DNA of 64,000 nucleotides from assembly GCA_039513195.1 (NCBI GenBank), contig JBCCRM010000002.1, forward strand, positions 62,001 through 126,000, in the 5' to 3' direction. Every line of letters begins with the position of its first letter. The stretch's first letter is position 1. The notes under the pieces are model-generated. The model saw only the letters and a program-made list of their open reading frames with translations. It was not told the DNA's origin and did no database searches. Positions 15,791 to 23,851 of the stretch are shown piece after piece. The translations under genes were made by a program, and so were the position numbers. Source of the DNA: Thermohalobaculum sp039513195 (GTDB lineage Bacteria > Pseudomonadota > Alphaproteobacteria > Rhodobacterales > Rhodobacteraceae).

Positions 15791-16877
15791 CGAGCCCGTC
15801 CACGGCGCCCTCCACCGCCGCGAAGACGGCCTGGGTACCCGCGGCCCCGCCGAGCTCGCAGGTCACCAGATCGCCGCCGGCGAAGGCCGCATCGACGCCC
15901 GCGCGCAACAACCCCGCCGCTTGGCAAGCCTCCGCGACGCCGTGCTTGCGGCCGAGCCAGTCGAGCATCATCGCGCCGGACAGGATCATGGCGGTCGGAT
16001 TGGCGATGCCCTGCCCGGCGATATCCGGCGCCGACCCGTGGCAGGGTTGGAACACGGCGTGCTGGTCGCCGATATCGGCGGAAGGCGCGTAGCCCATGCC
16101 ACCCATCAGCGCCGCGCCGAGATCCGACAGGATGTCGCCGAACATGTTCTCGGTGACGGCCACGTCGATCACCCAGGGCTTCTGGACCATGGTCATGGCA
16201 AAGGCGTCGACATAGGCGCAGTCTGCTGCGATCTCCGGGCGCTGGGCGGCACGCTCGTGGAAGATCTCGCGCCAGAAGGCAAAGGCCTGGAAGACATTGG
16301 CCTTGTCGACGGAGGTGACCTTGCGGGCTCCGCCGCGCTCCTCGGCCAGGTCGAAGGCGAAATCGAAGAGCTTTTCGCAGATCGGCCGGGTGATCACCAT
16401 GGTCTCCCGCGCCTCGGCGCTGCCGTCGCGGGTGCCAGGCGCTGCGGGGGCGAACAACCCCTCGGTCGATTCGCGCAGGATGACATAGTCGATGTCATGG
16501 GCTTGAGGATCGGCGAGGATCGGGCGCACGCCGGGCACCGGGCGAACCGGGCGAACGCCCGCGTAGAGGCCGAACTCCATGCGCAGATCGATCTGCGGGG
16601 TGATCTCGCGCCCGTCCGGATAGCGCACGCTGGGCAAGCCCATCGCGGCGAGGAGGATGGCATCCGCGGCCCCCGCAGTCTCGAGCGCCGGTTTCGGCAG
16701 GGCCGTGCCATGCTCGGCGTAATAGGCGGCGCCGGCGTCGCAGGGCTGGGATGTCAGGGTGAAGCCGCCGGTGCGGGCTGCGACCCGGCCGAGCAGGCGT
16801 AAGGTCGGCTCGGTAATCTCGGTGCCGATGCCGTCGCCTGGGAACACCGCGATGCGGAAATCGGAGAGATTGCTCAT
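15783..16877 (-). CDS. Isocitrate/isopropylmalate dehydrogenase family protein (tartrate/malate dehydrogenase-like)
   Basis: A 364-residue beta-decarboxylating dehydrogenase. Family marks are FPGDGIGTEI, the substrate arginines in LRMEFGLYAGVRPV, VILRESTEGLF, KVTSVDKANVFQ (catalytic Lys), metal aspartates in TENMFGDILSDLGA, and HGSAPDIAGQGIANPTA for NAD binding. It lies between an SMP-30 lactonase (4-nt overlap) and a Gfo/Idh/MocA enzyme in a catabolic operon, so leucine biosynthesis is unlikely. Oxidation of a tartrate-, malate- or threonate-type acid is more plausible. The long open frame extending upstream is ignored in favour of the ATG at 16877. Confidence 0.87.
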   Translation of the reverse strand: MSNLSDFRIAVFPGDGIGTEITEPTLRLLGRVAARTGGFTLTSQPCDAGAAYYAEHGTALPKPALETAGAADAILLAAMGLPSVRYPDGREITPQIDLRMEFGLYAGVRPVRPVPGVRPILADPQAHDIDYVILRESTEGLFAPAAPGTRDGSAEARETMVITRPICEKLFDFAFDLAEERGGARKVTSVDKANVFQAFAFWREIFHERAAQRPEIAADCAYVDAFAMTMVQKPWVIDVAVTENMFGDILSDLGAALMGGMGYAPSADIGDQHAVFQPCHGSAPDIAGQGIANPTAMILSGAMMLDWLGRKHGVAEACQAAGLLRAGVDAAFAGGDLVTCELGGAAGTQAVFAAVEGAVDGLDA

Positions 16878-17887
16878 GACGTCTCCTCCAGAAAGCGGGC
16901 GAGGGGGTCGATCTCGGCGTCCCAATGGGGCAGCGGGCGGCCTGCGACGGGGCTGTCGAAACAGGCGATGGCGGATCCCAGCAGGCAGCCGAGATAGGCG
17001 GTGGTCAGATCCGCCCCCCCGAAAGCCAGATTGGAGATGTTGGCGAGACGCCGGCCGCCGGCCGTGTCGAGATGGGGGCGGCCCATTTGGCCTTCGCGGA
17101 ATGCCGTCTCGACCCGGTCGAGATGGTCCCGATCGACATCTTCGAGCAGCAGGTCCTGGCTGCCATCCGGCCAGACGCGGATCACCCGGTTCGAGACGAT
17201 CGACGTGACCAGGAGGCTGCCATCCGCGGCCTCGACCAGGCCGTCTGGGAACGTGCCGGGACCGAAGCGGGTGACCAGACGCCGATTGGTGAGGCGGTCG
17301 CCGTCGATATCGAAGGCGGTAAGCCGGCGGGCAAAGGTCTCGTTGACCCAAAGCGTCCGTTCGTCGGCGCTGAGCAGGCATTCATTGGTGTAGCCGAGCC
17401 CGGTGGCCGCCTGTCGGGTGCCGGCCTCGTCATGGATGGCGATGAAGCCGGTTTCGGCATCCGGGCGATAGTCGAGCGCCCGCGGGATCTTTGTGGTCGA
17501 GACGGTGATCCAAAGGCGGCGCTGTCGGTCGATGGCGACGAAATTCGCGGGCGGCATCGGGCGGCCGTCGACACTGTCGGTGACGACGGCGCAACGTCCG
17601 TCGGGCCAGAGCCGGTAGATGCCGCCCGTCTCGGCGCCGAGATGGGCGAGGAGGAGCGTGCCGCCGGGCTCTAGCGCGATACCGTTCGGCCGCAGCGGCA
17701 GATCGATGCCAGGCGCCGGCCGTTCGGCCAGAATGCGCCTGGTCTGGCCGTCGGGGGTGACCACGGCTATGCCGCCCGGCTCGGTCCAATCGGGCGCGAT
17801 GAGCAGACCGGAGCGATGCGCCAAGACGCATTCCGGGCGGCAGAGCCCGCTGCCGACGAAGCTTATCTGGTCTAAACCGACGGTCAT
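16874..17887 (-). CDS. SMP-30/gluconolactonase-family protein
   Basis: A six-bladed propeller lactonase of about 337 residues. LLAHLGAETGGIYRLWPDG, NFVAIDRQRRLWITVS, GLGYTNECLLSADERTLWVNE and FPDGLVEAADGSLLVTS show the repeated blades and the metal-binding Asn/Asp positions. It would hydrolyse a sugar lactone to the acid that the downstream dehydrogenases use. The start MTVGLDQISFVG at 17887 is preferred to the GTG/ATG at 17914 because the latter nearly abuts the operator at 17917-17930. First gene of the 14.7-17.9 kb operon. Confidence 0.85.
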   Translation of the reverse strand: MTVGLDQISFVGSGLCRPECVLAHRSGLLIAPDWTEPGGIAVVTPDGQTRRILAERPAPGIDLPLRPNGIALEPGGTLLLAHLGAETGGIYRLWPDGRCAVVTDSVDGRPMPPANFVAIDRQRRLWITVSTTKIPRALDYRPDAETGFIAIHDEAGTRQAATGLGYTNECLLSADERTLWVNETFARRLTAFDIDGDRLTNRRLVTRFGPGTFPDGLVEAADGSLLVTSIVSNRVIRVWPDGSQDLLLEDVDRDHLDRVETAFREGQMGRPHLDTAGGRRLANISNLAFGGADLTTAYLGCLLGSAIACFDSPVAGRPLPHWDAEIDPLARFLEETS

Positions 17888-17916
17888 TCCGGCAGAAAAC
17901 GCCCTTCTCAGCAATT

Positions 17917-17930
17917 CTAAATCGATTTAG
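17917..17930. promoter_or_regulatory. Palindromic operator, copy 2 (CTAAATCGATTTAG)
   Basis: A perfect 14-bp palindrome in the 99-nt divergent region between the SMP-30 lactonase and the small monooxygenase. It is 29 nt from the lactonase start and 57 nt from the monooxygenase start, so one repressor could cover both promoters. It shares the core TAAATCGATTTA with the sites near 11.3 and 21.5 kb. Confidence 0.8.
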
Positions 17931-17986
17931 TTTTGTCACATTCAGGATGACAAGCCATTTCTTCAAAAGCGGGGGGCGCGGAACGC

Positions 17987-18271
17987 ATGTATGTGGTGAC
18001 GGTTCTGTTCGAAGTGGTGGCTGACGCGGCGGAGCTCTTCTATGCCCGCGTCCGGAAACAGGCCACCGACAGTCTGGCGCTGGAGCCCGGCTGTCAGCGC
18101 TTCGATGTGTGCCGCGACGACGCGCGACCAGAACGGTTCTTCCTATACGAAATCTACGATGACCGGGCGGCTTTTGCGGCGCATCTGACCTCGGCGCATT
18201 TCAAGGCCTTCGACGCAGAGGTCGCGCCGATCACCCTGACCAAGACCGTAGACAGCTGGCGCCTGCCTTGA
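17987..18271 (+). CDS. Antibiotic-biosynthesis-monooxygenase (ABM) family protein
   Basis: A 94-residue dimeric alpha/beta-barrel protein: YVVTVLFEVVADAAELFYARV at the start, then EPGCQRFDVCRD, FFLYEIYDDRAAFAAHL and HFKAF, the standard ABM pattern (YgiN/LsrG-like). Family members oxidise quinols or isomerise small phospho-sugars; many help remove reactive intermediates. It is divergent from the lactonase operon across the operator at 17917-17930, suggesting co-regulation with sugar-acid use. Exact activity unknown. Confidence 0.85.
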   Translation: MYVVTVLFEVVADAAELFYARVRKQATDSLALEPGCQRFDVCRDDARPERFFLYEIYDDRAAFAAHLTSAHFKAFDAEVAPITLTKTVDSWRLP

Positions 18272-18290
18272 CGCCGCGCTGCGAGTTTTG

Positions 18291-18544
18291 CGGAATCGCG
18301 GGCGTACCGCCCGCGATACGGTCTCTCTCAGACCTTGTCCGAGCTGTGAACAGCCCAGACAAGGCGGGCGCCCAGCGCCGCAACGTCTGCGCAGGATGGC
18401 CAAGCCTGCCAGGCGGGCTGAGAAGACCGCCTTGGGCGGTCATCCCCGAGCATTCGACAGATCCGGTCCGCGTCAAGGGCAAGCCGGGCATCCGCCCGGT
18501 CGCGGTCGCGACCCTTGACCCGGCCCAGATCTGCCGGCGGGGAT
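18291..18544 (+). repeat. Multi-hairpin dispersed repeat, copy 2
   Basis: Stems in order: CGCGGGC/GCCCGCG (18297-18315); a longer imperfect stem around GCTGT-GA-ACAGC flanked by TTGTC/GACAA; GACCGCC/GGGCGGTC; then GTCAAGGG/CCCTTGAC enclosing CGGGC/GCCCG and a GTCGC-rich hairpin. It occupies the space between the convergent ABM and EamA-transporter genes and abuts MITE copy C. Together with that element it fills the whole 376-nt gap. Confidence 0.75.
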
Positions 18545-18545
18545 C

Positions 18546-18650
18546 GAGAGCGGTTTCCAGCGAGTCTCAATCAGATTGGCGTCGTGAAACCGCGCCCGAA
18601 CAAGACCTCAGAGCGGCAGAACCGATGCAATCGAGGCGGAAAGCGCTCTA
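18546..18650 (-). repeat. 105-nt MITE-like element, copy C (inverted)
   Basis: The same 105-nt element in reverse orientation: GAGAGCGGTTTCC at the left, GGAAAGCGCTCTA at the right, with the interior GATTGGCGTCGTGAAA matching the complement of copies A and B. Its last three bases (CTA) are the complement of the TAG stop codon of the EamA transporter gene, so the element supplies that gene's stop. Confidence 0.82.
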
Positions 18651-19535
18651 GGCGTCCTCGATCTGACGTTCCCGGAGCCAGATATAGAGGCCGCTCAGCA
18701 GTACCACGGCCGCGCCGACGAAAACCCAAGGGTCGGGCGGGTCTGAGAAAATCAGCCAGCTTGCCGCAGTCATGAAGATGATTTGCACATAGACGAAGGG
18801 CGCCAGGGTCGAGGCAGGCGCAAAACGATGCGCGACGGTGAGAAGCTGATGGCCGGCCCAACCGACCACACCGATAAGGGCAAAGGCGGTCCAGTCGGTC
18901 TGCGTCTCCGGCCAGTGCCAATCGGCGAAGGCCACCGGGGCAATGGCGAGCGAGGCGAGCGCCGCCGCATAGAATTGCTGCGTCGCCGTACTGTCCACGC
19001 CTGCCAGGCGCCGGGTTAGGATGATGTAGAGCGACGCGCAGATCGCCGCCCCGATCGAGAGTAGGACCGCCCAATGCGCCTCGGCCGACCAGGGGCGGGT
19101 GACAATCAGCACGCCGCAAAAGCCGATCAGGATCGCGGCCCAACGCCTTGGGCCGACCCGCTCGCCGAGCAGCGGCACCGAGAGCGCACAGACCCAGAGC
19201 GGCACGGTAAAAAAGATCGCCGCAGTAAGGGTTAGCGGCAGGTAGATCACCGCGAGGAAGTTGAAGATGGTCGAGGCGAGGAGGAAGAAGCTCCTCATCG
19301 CCTCCGCCCCCCAGGCATCGCTGCGAAAAAGACCGAGCCCCTCCTGCGGCAGGAACAAAACCGCCACCATGGCCATATGCACGGCGTAGCGCACGAAGAC
19401 CACCTGCATGGCCGGCATCCCCGCCTGCACCAGCCATTTCGCCGACGCGTCGATGCAGGTGAAGAAAGCGAAGGCCGCGATCATCAGAGCGATGCCGGCG
19501 CTGCGTCGGTCCTCCCGCGCCGCGACGCCGCTCAA
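18648..19535 (-). CDS. EamA/DMT-family inner-membrane transporter
   Basis: A 295-residue protein with ten predicted hydrophobic segments in two EamA repeats (for example GIALMIAAFAFFTC and the second half starting WAVLLSIGAAICASLY). Such drug/metabolite transporters export or import small metabolites. It starts at a TTG whose TTGA overlaps the otnC stop by 4 nt, so it is coupled to otnK-otnC and probably carries the pathway substrate or a by-product. Its TAG stop is formed by the terminus of a 105-nt MITE, so the original C-terminus may have been altered slightly. Confidence 0.87.
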   Translation of the reverse strand: MSGVAAREDRRSAGIALMIAAFAFFTCIDASAKWLVQAGMPAMQVVFVRYAVHMAMVAVLFLPQEGLGLFRSDAWGAEAMRSFFLLASTIFNFLAVIYLPLTLTAAIFFTVPLWVCALSVPLLGERVGPRRWAAILIGFCGVLIVTRPWSAEAHWAVLLSIGAAICASLYIILTRRLAGVDSTATQQFYAAALASLAIAPVAFADWHWPETQTDWTAFALIGVVGWAGHQLLTVAHRFAPASTLAPFVYVQIIFMTAASWLIFSDPPDPWVFVGAAVVLLSGLYIWLRERQIEDA

Positions 19536-20170
19536 GACGGAAACCGCACATGCAGATCGGCGACCTGCGCCTGGGTTAGGAACCGGGTCGGCGCGCCGCG
19601 GAGCATGAGGTAGAGCTTCGCGGTCTCCTCCAGCTCCTCCGCCGCGTAGACCGCCGCATCGAGGCCCTTGCCCGCCACCACCGGCCCGTGATTGGCGAGC
19701 AGCATGGCATGGGCGTGGCGGGCCACATCGCGCACCGCCTTGGCGAGCGCCATATCGCCGGGCGGGAAATACGGGACCAGCGGCAACCGGCCGATGCGCA
19801 TCACGTAATAGGCGGTGATCGGCGGCAGAACATCCTCGGGATCGACCTCCGCCATGCAGGAGACCGCCACAGAATGGGTTGAGTGGAGATGCACCACCGC
19901 CGCCATCTCCGGGCGCTCCTGGTACATCGCAAGGTGCAAGAATGCTTCCTTCGACGGTTTGTCGCCGGAGAGATGCGCCCCATCGCGGCCGACCAGCGAG
20001 AGGCGTTCGGGATCGAGCCTACCCATGCAGGAATTCGTGGGCGAGATGATCATGCCCGCATCGGTCATCACCGAGACATTGCCCGACGAGCCGCAGCCGT
20101 AGCCCCGGTCGAAGAGCGATTTCGCCAGCAGGCAGATCTCCTCGCGCGTCTTCGCCTCCGCCGGCGTCAC
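19532..20170 (-). CDS. otnC: Class II aldolase family, probable 3-oxo-tetronate 4-phosphate decarboxylase
   Basis: A 212-residue class II aldolase/adducin-type enzyme: GYGCGSSGNVSV, ISPTNSCMGRL, the zinc-ligand cluster VVHLHSTHSVA and a third His in LLANHGPVV. OtnC decarboxylates 3-oxo-tetronate 4-phosphate to dihydroxyacetone phosphate. It begins with a GTG whose GTGA overlaps the otnK stop by 4 nt. The direct kinase-aldolase coupling strongly supports the OtnK/OtnC assignment over fuculose-phosphate aldolase. Confidence 0.88.
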   Translation of the reverse strand: MTPAEAKTREEICLLAKSLFDRGYGCGSSGNVSVMTDAGMIISPTNSCMGRLDPERLSLVGRDGAHLSGDKPSKEAFLHLAMYQERPEMAAVVHLHSTHSVAVSCMAEVDPEDVLPPITAYYVMRIGRLPLVPYFPPGDMALAKAVRDVARHAHAMLLANHGPVVAGKGLDAAVYAAEELEETAKLYLMLRGAPTRFLTQAQVADLHVRFPS

Positions 20171-21420
20171 GGTGCGGTCCCGAGCGCGTCGGCGAAGAAG
20201 GTCTCGGCGCCGAAATTGCCGGATTTAAGCGCGAGCGCGATGGGGTCCGGGCCCAGGGTCGCGCACCAGGGCACGCCCGGCGCAATGGAGGGCCCGACTG
20301 CGAGGCGTTCCGCCCGCAGCGCCTTGGCGACCGCGCCCGAGGTTTCGCCACCCGCCACCACAAAGCGCTTGGCGCCGCGGCTGCGGGCTGTGCGGGCGGC
20401 CTCCGCCAGCGCGTCTTCGACCAGGGCGGCCGCGCGCTCCTTCCCGAGACGCGCTTGCGCCTCGCGCACCTTTTCCGGCGGTTGGGTCGCGGCGAGGAGT
20501 GTCGGGCGTCCTGCCAAGGCGTCCTCGATATGCGCCGCAACGGCGGGCGCATCGCCCTCGGCCAGCGCCAAAGGGTCGAGGCGAAGGGTTGCGCCGCCCC
20601 CTGCCTCCCATCTCGCGACCTGGGCATTGGTCGCCTCGGAGCACGAGCCGGAGAGAAGCAGGGTGGGGCCGCCAACGGCCGGCAGGGCCTGCGGTTCCGC
20701 TGCCGTACCCAGCAGGCCGGCGAGCGATAGGGCGAGGCCCGAACCCGCCGTCACCAGCGGCCAGTCGCGGACAGCTTGGGCCAGGACGTCGAGATCCGCT
20801 TGCTCCAGCCCATCGACTACCGTATGGGCGACACCGTCCGCGGCCAGGGCGGCCAGCGCCTCCGTCACCGCCGATGCCCCGCGCCGCACCACCGGCCACG
20901 GCACGAGGCCGACCGCGGCCGCGGCCGACAGCTGAGGCACCAGCACCCGGGTCAGGTCCGGGTCGGTCATCGGTGTCAGCGGGTGGTTGCGCATGCCCGA
21001 TTCCGACAGGAGCCGGTCCCCCACGAACAGCTTCCCGAAATAGATCGAGCGGCCGTTTTCCGGAAAGGCGGGGGTGTAGACGGTCTGGAGCGCGCCCGTC
21101 TCCGCCATCAGCGCCTCGGTCACCGGGCCGATATTGCCGGCGTCGGTCGAATCGAAGGTTGAGCAGTACTTGAAGTAGCATTGCCGGGCGCCGGCCCGGG
21201 CCATCCAGCGCCAGGCGGCGAGGCTGTCCTCCACCGCCTCGGCCACCGGTGCGGTGCGGGATTTCAAGGCGACCACGACCGCATCGGCCTCCGGTGGGGC
21301 CGCATCGGGGGCAGGGCGGCCTAGCTGCAGGATCGTGGCGAGCCCGCCGCGGGACAGCATCGATGCGACATCGGTCGCCCCGGTGAAATCATCCGCGACC
21401 GCACCGATCAGCACCGCCAT
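20167..21420 (-). CDS. otnK: Four-carbon acid sugar kinase, probable 3-oxo-tetronate kinase
   Basis: A 417-residue former DUF1537 protein. It starts MAVLIGAVADDFTGATDVA, the family signature, and has FKYCSTFDSTDAGNIGPV, PAFPENGRSIYFGKLFV and the C-terminal nucleotide-binding motif VVAGGETSGAVAKAL. Such enzymes phosphorylate 3-oxo-tetronate at O-4. It is followed directly by otnC and then by a transporter. The promoter region, shared with a divergent SDR, contains the operator at 21466-21477. Together with denD and otnI at 5.5-7.2 kb it completes a D-erythronate route. Confidence 0.92.
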   Translation of the reverse strand: MAVLIGAVADDFTGATDVASMLSRGGLATILQLGRPAPDAAPPEADAVVVALKSRTAPVAEAVEDSLAAWRWMARAGARQCYFKYCSTFDSTDAGNIGPVTEALMAETGALQTVYTPAFPENGRSIYFGKLFVGDRLLSESGMRNHPLTPMTDPDLTRVLVPQLSAAAAVGLVPWPVVRRGASAVTEALAALAADGVAHTVVDGLEQADLDVLAQAVRDWPLVTAGSGLALSLAGLLGTAAEPQALPAVGGPTLLLSGSCSEATNAQVARWEAGGGATLRLDPLALAEGDAPAVAAHIEDALAGRPTLLAATQPPEKVREAQARLGKERAAALVEDALAEAARTARSRGAKRFVVAGGETSGAVAKALRAERLAVGPSIAPGVPWCATLGPDPIALALKSGNFGAETFFADALGTAP

Positions 21421-21465
21421 GCTTGGCCCGTCCTTTGCCGCTTGCGAGGGTCTGTCGATCTTCCT

Positions 21466-21477
21466 TAAATCGATTTA
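21466..21477. promoter_or_regulatory. Palindromic operator, copy 3 (TAAATCGATTTA)
   Basis: A perfect 12-bp palindrome, 46 nt upstream of otnK and 25 nt upstream of the divergent SDR. It is identical in core to the operators at 11314-11327 and 17917-17930. Its position over both start regions is suited to repression of the two transcripts at once. Confidence 0.8.
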
Positions 21478-21501
21478 GGGGCCGCTGCAAAGGAGGAGTT
21501 G

Positions 21502-22239
21502 ATGGGGCGTCTGACGGGCAAGACCGCGTTTTTGACGGCGGCGGGCCAGGGGATCGGAGCAGCGACCGCCCGGGCCTTTGCGGCGGAGGGCGCGCGGGTG
21601 ATCGCCACCGACATCGCCGAGGACGGCCTTGCAGTGCTGCGAGCGGAGGGGATCGAAACCCATCCGCTCGATGCGCGGGATACCGGCGCGATGACGGCCA
21701 TGGCCGGGGCGGTGGGGGCGGTCGATGTGCTGTTCAACTGCGCCGGCTATGTGCATCAGGGCACGGTGCTGGACTGCGACGAGGCGGCCTGGGATCTTTC
21801 CTTCGACCTGAATGTCAAATCCATGTGGCGAGTCTTACGGGCGTTTTTGCCGGCGATGCTGGAGGCCGGGGGCGGATCGGTAATCAACATGGCCTCCGGT
21901 GCGTCCTCGATCAAAGGGGCGCCGAACCGGTTCGTCTATGGCACCACCAAAGCGGCAGTGATCGGGCTTACCAAGGCGGTGGCGATCGATTTTGTGCGCC
22001 AGGGCCTGCGCTGCAACGCGATCTGCCCGGGTACGATCCAATCGCCGTCATTGGAGGACCGGATCCACGCGCTGCCTGGCAGCTATGACGAGAACCGCGC
22101 GGCCTTCGTGGCGCGCCAGCCGATGGGTCGGCTCGGCACGGCGGCGGAGGTGGCGGCGCTGGCGGTTTATTTGGCGAGCGACGAAAGCGCCTTCGTCACC
22201 GGGGCAGAGCTCAAGATCGACGGCGGCTGGACGCTCTGA
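21502..22239 (+). CDS. SDR dehydrogenase, 2-keto-3-deoxy-L-fuconate dehydrogenase-like
   Basis: A 245-residue SDR starting MGRLTGKTAFLTAAGQGIG, with FNCAGYVHQG in place of the usual NNAG, MASGASSIKG and catalytic YGTTK. The TAAGQGIG / ATDI / FNCAGYVH pattern resembles the group containing 2-keto-3-deoxy-L-fuconate dehydrogenase and type-2 hydroxybutyrate dehydrogenase. A clear AGGAGG (21491-21496) sits 5 nt before the ATG, so ATG 21502 is chosen over the TTG three bases earlier. Divergent from otnK across a shared operator. A diketo-acid hydrolase suitable for the next step is encoded at 7.2-8.1 kb. Confidence 0.87.
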   Translation: MGRLTGKTAFLTAAGQGIGAATARAFAAEGARVIATDIAEDGLAVLRAEGIETHPLDARDTGAMTAMAGAVGAVDVLFNCAGYVHQGTVLDCDEAAWDLSFDLNVKSMWRVLRAFLPAMLEAGGGSVINMASGASSIKGAPNRFVYGTTKAAVIGLTKAVAIDFVRQGLRCNAICPGTIQSPSLEDRIHALPGSYDENRAAFVARQPMGRLGTAAEVAALAVYLASDESAFVTGAELKIDGGWTL

Positions 22240-22592
22240 CCGCGGCGGCGATCCTCGGGTTGCAACCGCCGCAGGGCGCCGCGACAGCTGCCCGGCCCCT
22301 GGCACCGTTAGCGCCCGCGGCGCGATTGCACCGAAACCGCCTGTGGAGAGTCCGCCGGCGCCCGGCGGCCGTCCCACGAGCGATAGTATCGAAGACCGCC
22401 GCGCGCGCCGACATCGCCACACTCCGGAAAGCAGACGCGGCGCCCTGAGGCCTGCCCGGTATCGAAGCGGCCCAAGTGAACCAGCGCCGTTGGACAAGGC
22501 CATTGTGTCGCAGCGCAGTATCGGATTATGCTCAAATCGAGAGGCGCTTCGAAAGCGTCCGAACGAATGTGTTTCTGGGAGGTTGTCACATC
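22240..22592. other. Intergenic region with dispersed repeat
   Basis: The first 200 nt are mostly the repeat copy at 22276-22446. The remainder (22447-22592) is the likely promoter/leader of the ABC transporter operon; a GGGAGG (22577-22582) lies 10 nt before the substrate-binding-protein ATG. No gene is supported in the interval. Confidence 0.55.
22276..22446 (+). repeat. Third repeat family, copy 1
   Basis: Begins GGCGCCGCGACAGC and contains a conserved 8-bp stem GCGCCGCG/CGCGGCGC (22277-22284 with 22318-22325), then GATTGCACC and CGCCTGTGG; it ends near GCAGACGCGGCGCCC. The copy at 33495-33670 matches along the full length; the copy at 40925-41028 matches the first 100 nt in reverse. Located 36 nt after the SDR stop codon. 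Confidence 0.7.
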
Positions 22593-23828
22593 ATGACCAA
22601 AACCGCGATGACAGTCGCAGCGGCCACTGCGATTGCACTTTCCCTGCCGTTGAGCCCGTCGACTGCGGAAGCGGCAGCGTGCGAGACCATTACTCTCGGC
22701 GCTGCCATCTCGCTGACCGGCAAATACGCGACCAATGGATATCACACGCAGAACGGCTATGAGTTCGCGATCAAGAAGATCGCCGAAAATGGCGGCGTGT
22801 CCATTGCCGACAAATGCTATAATTTCGACGTCATCTACTACGATGACGAGTCGAAGGGCGACCGGGGCGCGACGCTGGCCGAGCGCCTGATCAACCAGGA
22901 CAAGGTCCAGTACATGCTCGGGCCCTACTCCTCCGGCATGACCAAGGCGATCGCCCCGGTGACCGAGAAATACGGGATCCCGATGGTCGAGGCCGAGGGC
23001 GCGTCCCGCTCGTTGTTCAACAAGGGCTATCGTTATCTCTTCGCGGTGCTGTCCACGTCGGAGCAGTATCTCGCTTCGGCGATCACGCTGGCCGCGGAAA
23101 TGGCCGAGAAGGAAGGCAAAGACCCGTCCGATATCAAGGTCGCCGTGGCGGTCGAGAACGATCCCTTCTCCCTCGATATCCGCGCGGGTGTGCTGGAAGA
23201 TGCCGGCAAATACGACATGAACATCGTCGTGGACGAAAAGCTGCCGCGCGATCTCTCGGACATGTCGGCGATCCTGACCAAGGTGAAGCTGGTCAAGCCC
23301 GACGTTCTGATCGTCTCCGGCCATTCGAAGGGCGCTGCCACGGCTGTCCGCCAGATCGGCGAGCAAAAGATCTCGGTCCCGATGATCGCCGTAACCCATT
23401 GCGAGGCCGCTGACGTCGTCGGCAATTTCGGCGATTTCGCCGAGAACATCCTCTGCTCGACCCAGTGGGCTGAGACGCTGAAATACGAGGATCCGATCTT
23501 CGGCACAGCCGCCGAGTACGAGCAGGAGTTCAAGTCCAACTATCCGGAATACGCCGAGAAGACCGTGCCCTATCAGACCGCTCAGGCCTCGGCCGCGGTT
23601 TACGTGTTCAAGGACGCGTTCGAGCGGGCCGGCACCCTGGACAAGGACGCCCTGCGCGATGCGATTGCCGAGACGAAGCTCTCGACCTTCTACGGCAACA
23701 TCGAGTTCTCGGACGCCGGCAACAACATCGCAAAGCCGATGGTTCTGCGCCAGATCCAGGACGGCAAATACAATGTCGTCGCGCCTTCGGAATTCGCCTC
23801 GCATCCGCTGAATTGGCCCCGCCAGTAA
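22593..23828 (+). CDS. ABC transporter periplasmic substrate-binding protein (branched-chain amino acid/amide type)
   Basis: A 411-residue protein with a Sec signal peptide (MTKTAMTVAAATAIALSLPL, cleavage near AEAAA) and a type I periplasmic binding fold: ITLGAAISLTGKYATNGYHTQNGYEFA, YYDDESKGDRGATLAERLI, MLGPYSSGMTKAIAPVTEKYGIPMVEAEGAS. This is the HAAT/LivK-like family. It begins a five-gene operon with two permeases and two ATPases. An intrinsic-terminator-like hairpin follows (23852-23880), probably giving more binding protein than membrane components. The ligand is not certain; neighbouring catabolic genes do not settle it. Confidence 0.92.
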   Translation: MTKTAMTVAAATAIALSLPLSPSTAEAAACETITLGAAISLTGKYATNGYHTQNGYEFAIKKIAENGGVSIADKCYNFDVIYYDDESKGDRGATLAERLINQDKVQYMLGPYSSGMTKAIAPVTEKYGIPMVEAEGASRSLFNKGYRYLFAVLSTSEQYLASAITLAAEMAEKEGKDPSDIKVAVAVENDPFSLDIRAGVLEDAGKYDMNIVVDEKLPRDLSDMSAILTKVKLVKPDVLIVSGHSKGAATAVRQIGEQKISVPMIAVTHCEAADVVGNFGDFAENILCSTQWAETLKYEDPIFGTAAEYEQEFKSNYPEYAEKTVPYQTAQASAAVYVFKDAFERAGTLDKDALRDAIAETKLSTFYGNIEFSDAGNNIAKPMVLRQIQDGKYNVVAPSEFASHPLNWPRQ

Positions 23829-23851
23829 CGGCACGGCCGAACTGATCGAGA

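Noticed and set aside
15783..16877. leuB (3-isopropylmalate dehydrogenase) for leucine synthesis
   Set aside because: No leuC or leuD nearby, and the gene is in a catabolic operon between a lactonase and a Gfo/Idh/MocA enzyme, so the tartrate/malate-type subgroup is more likely.
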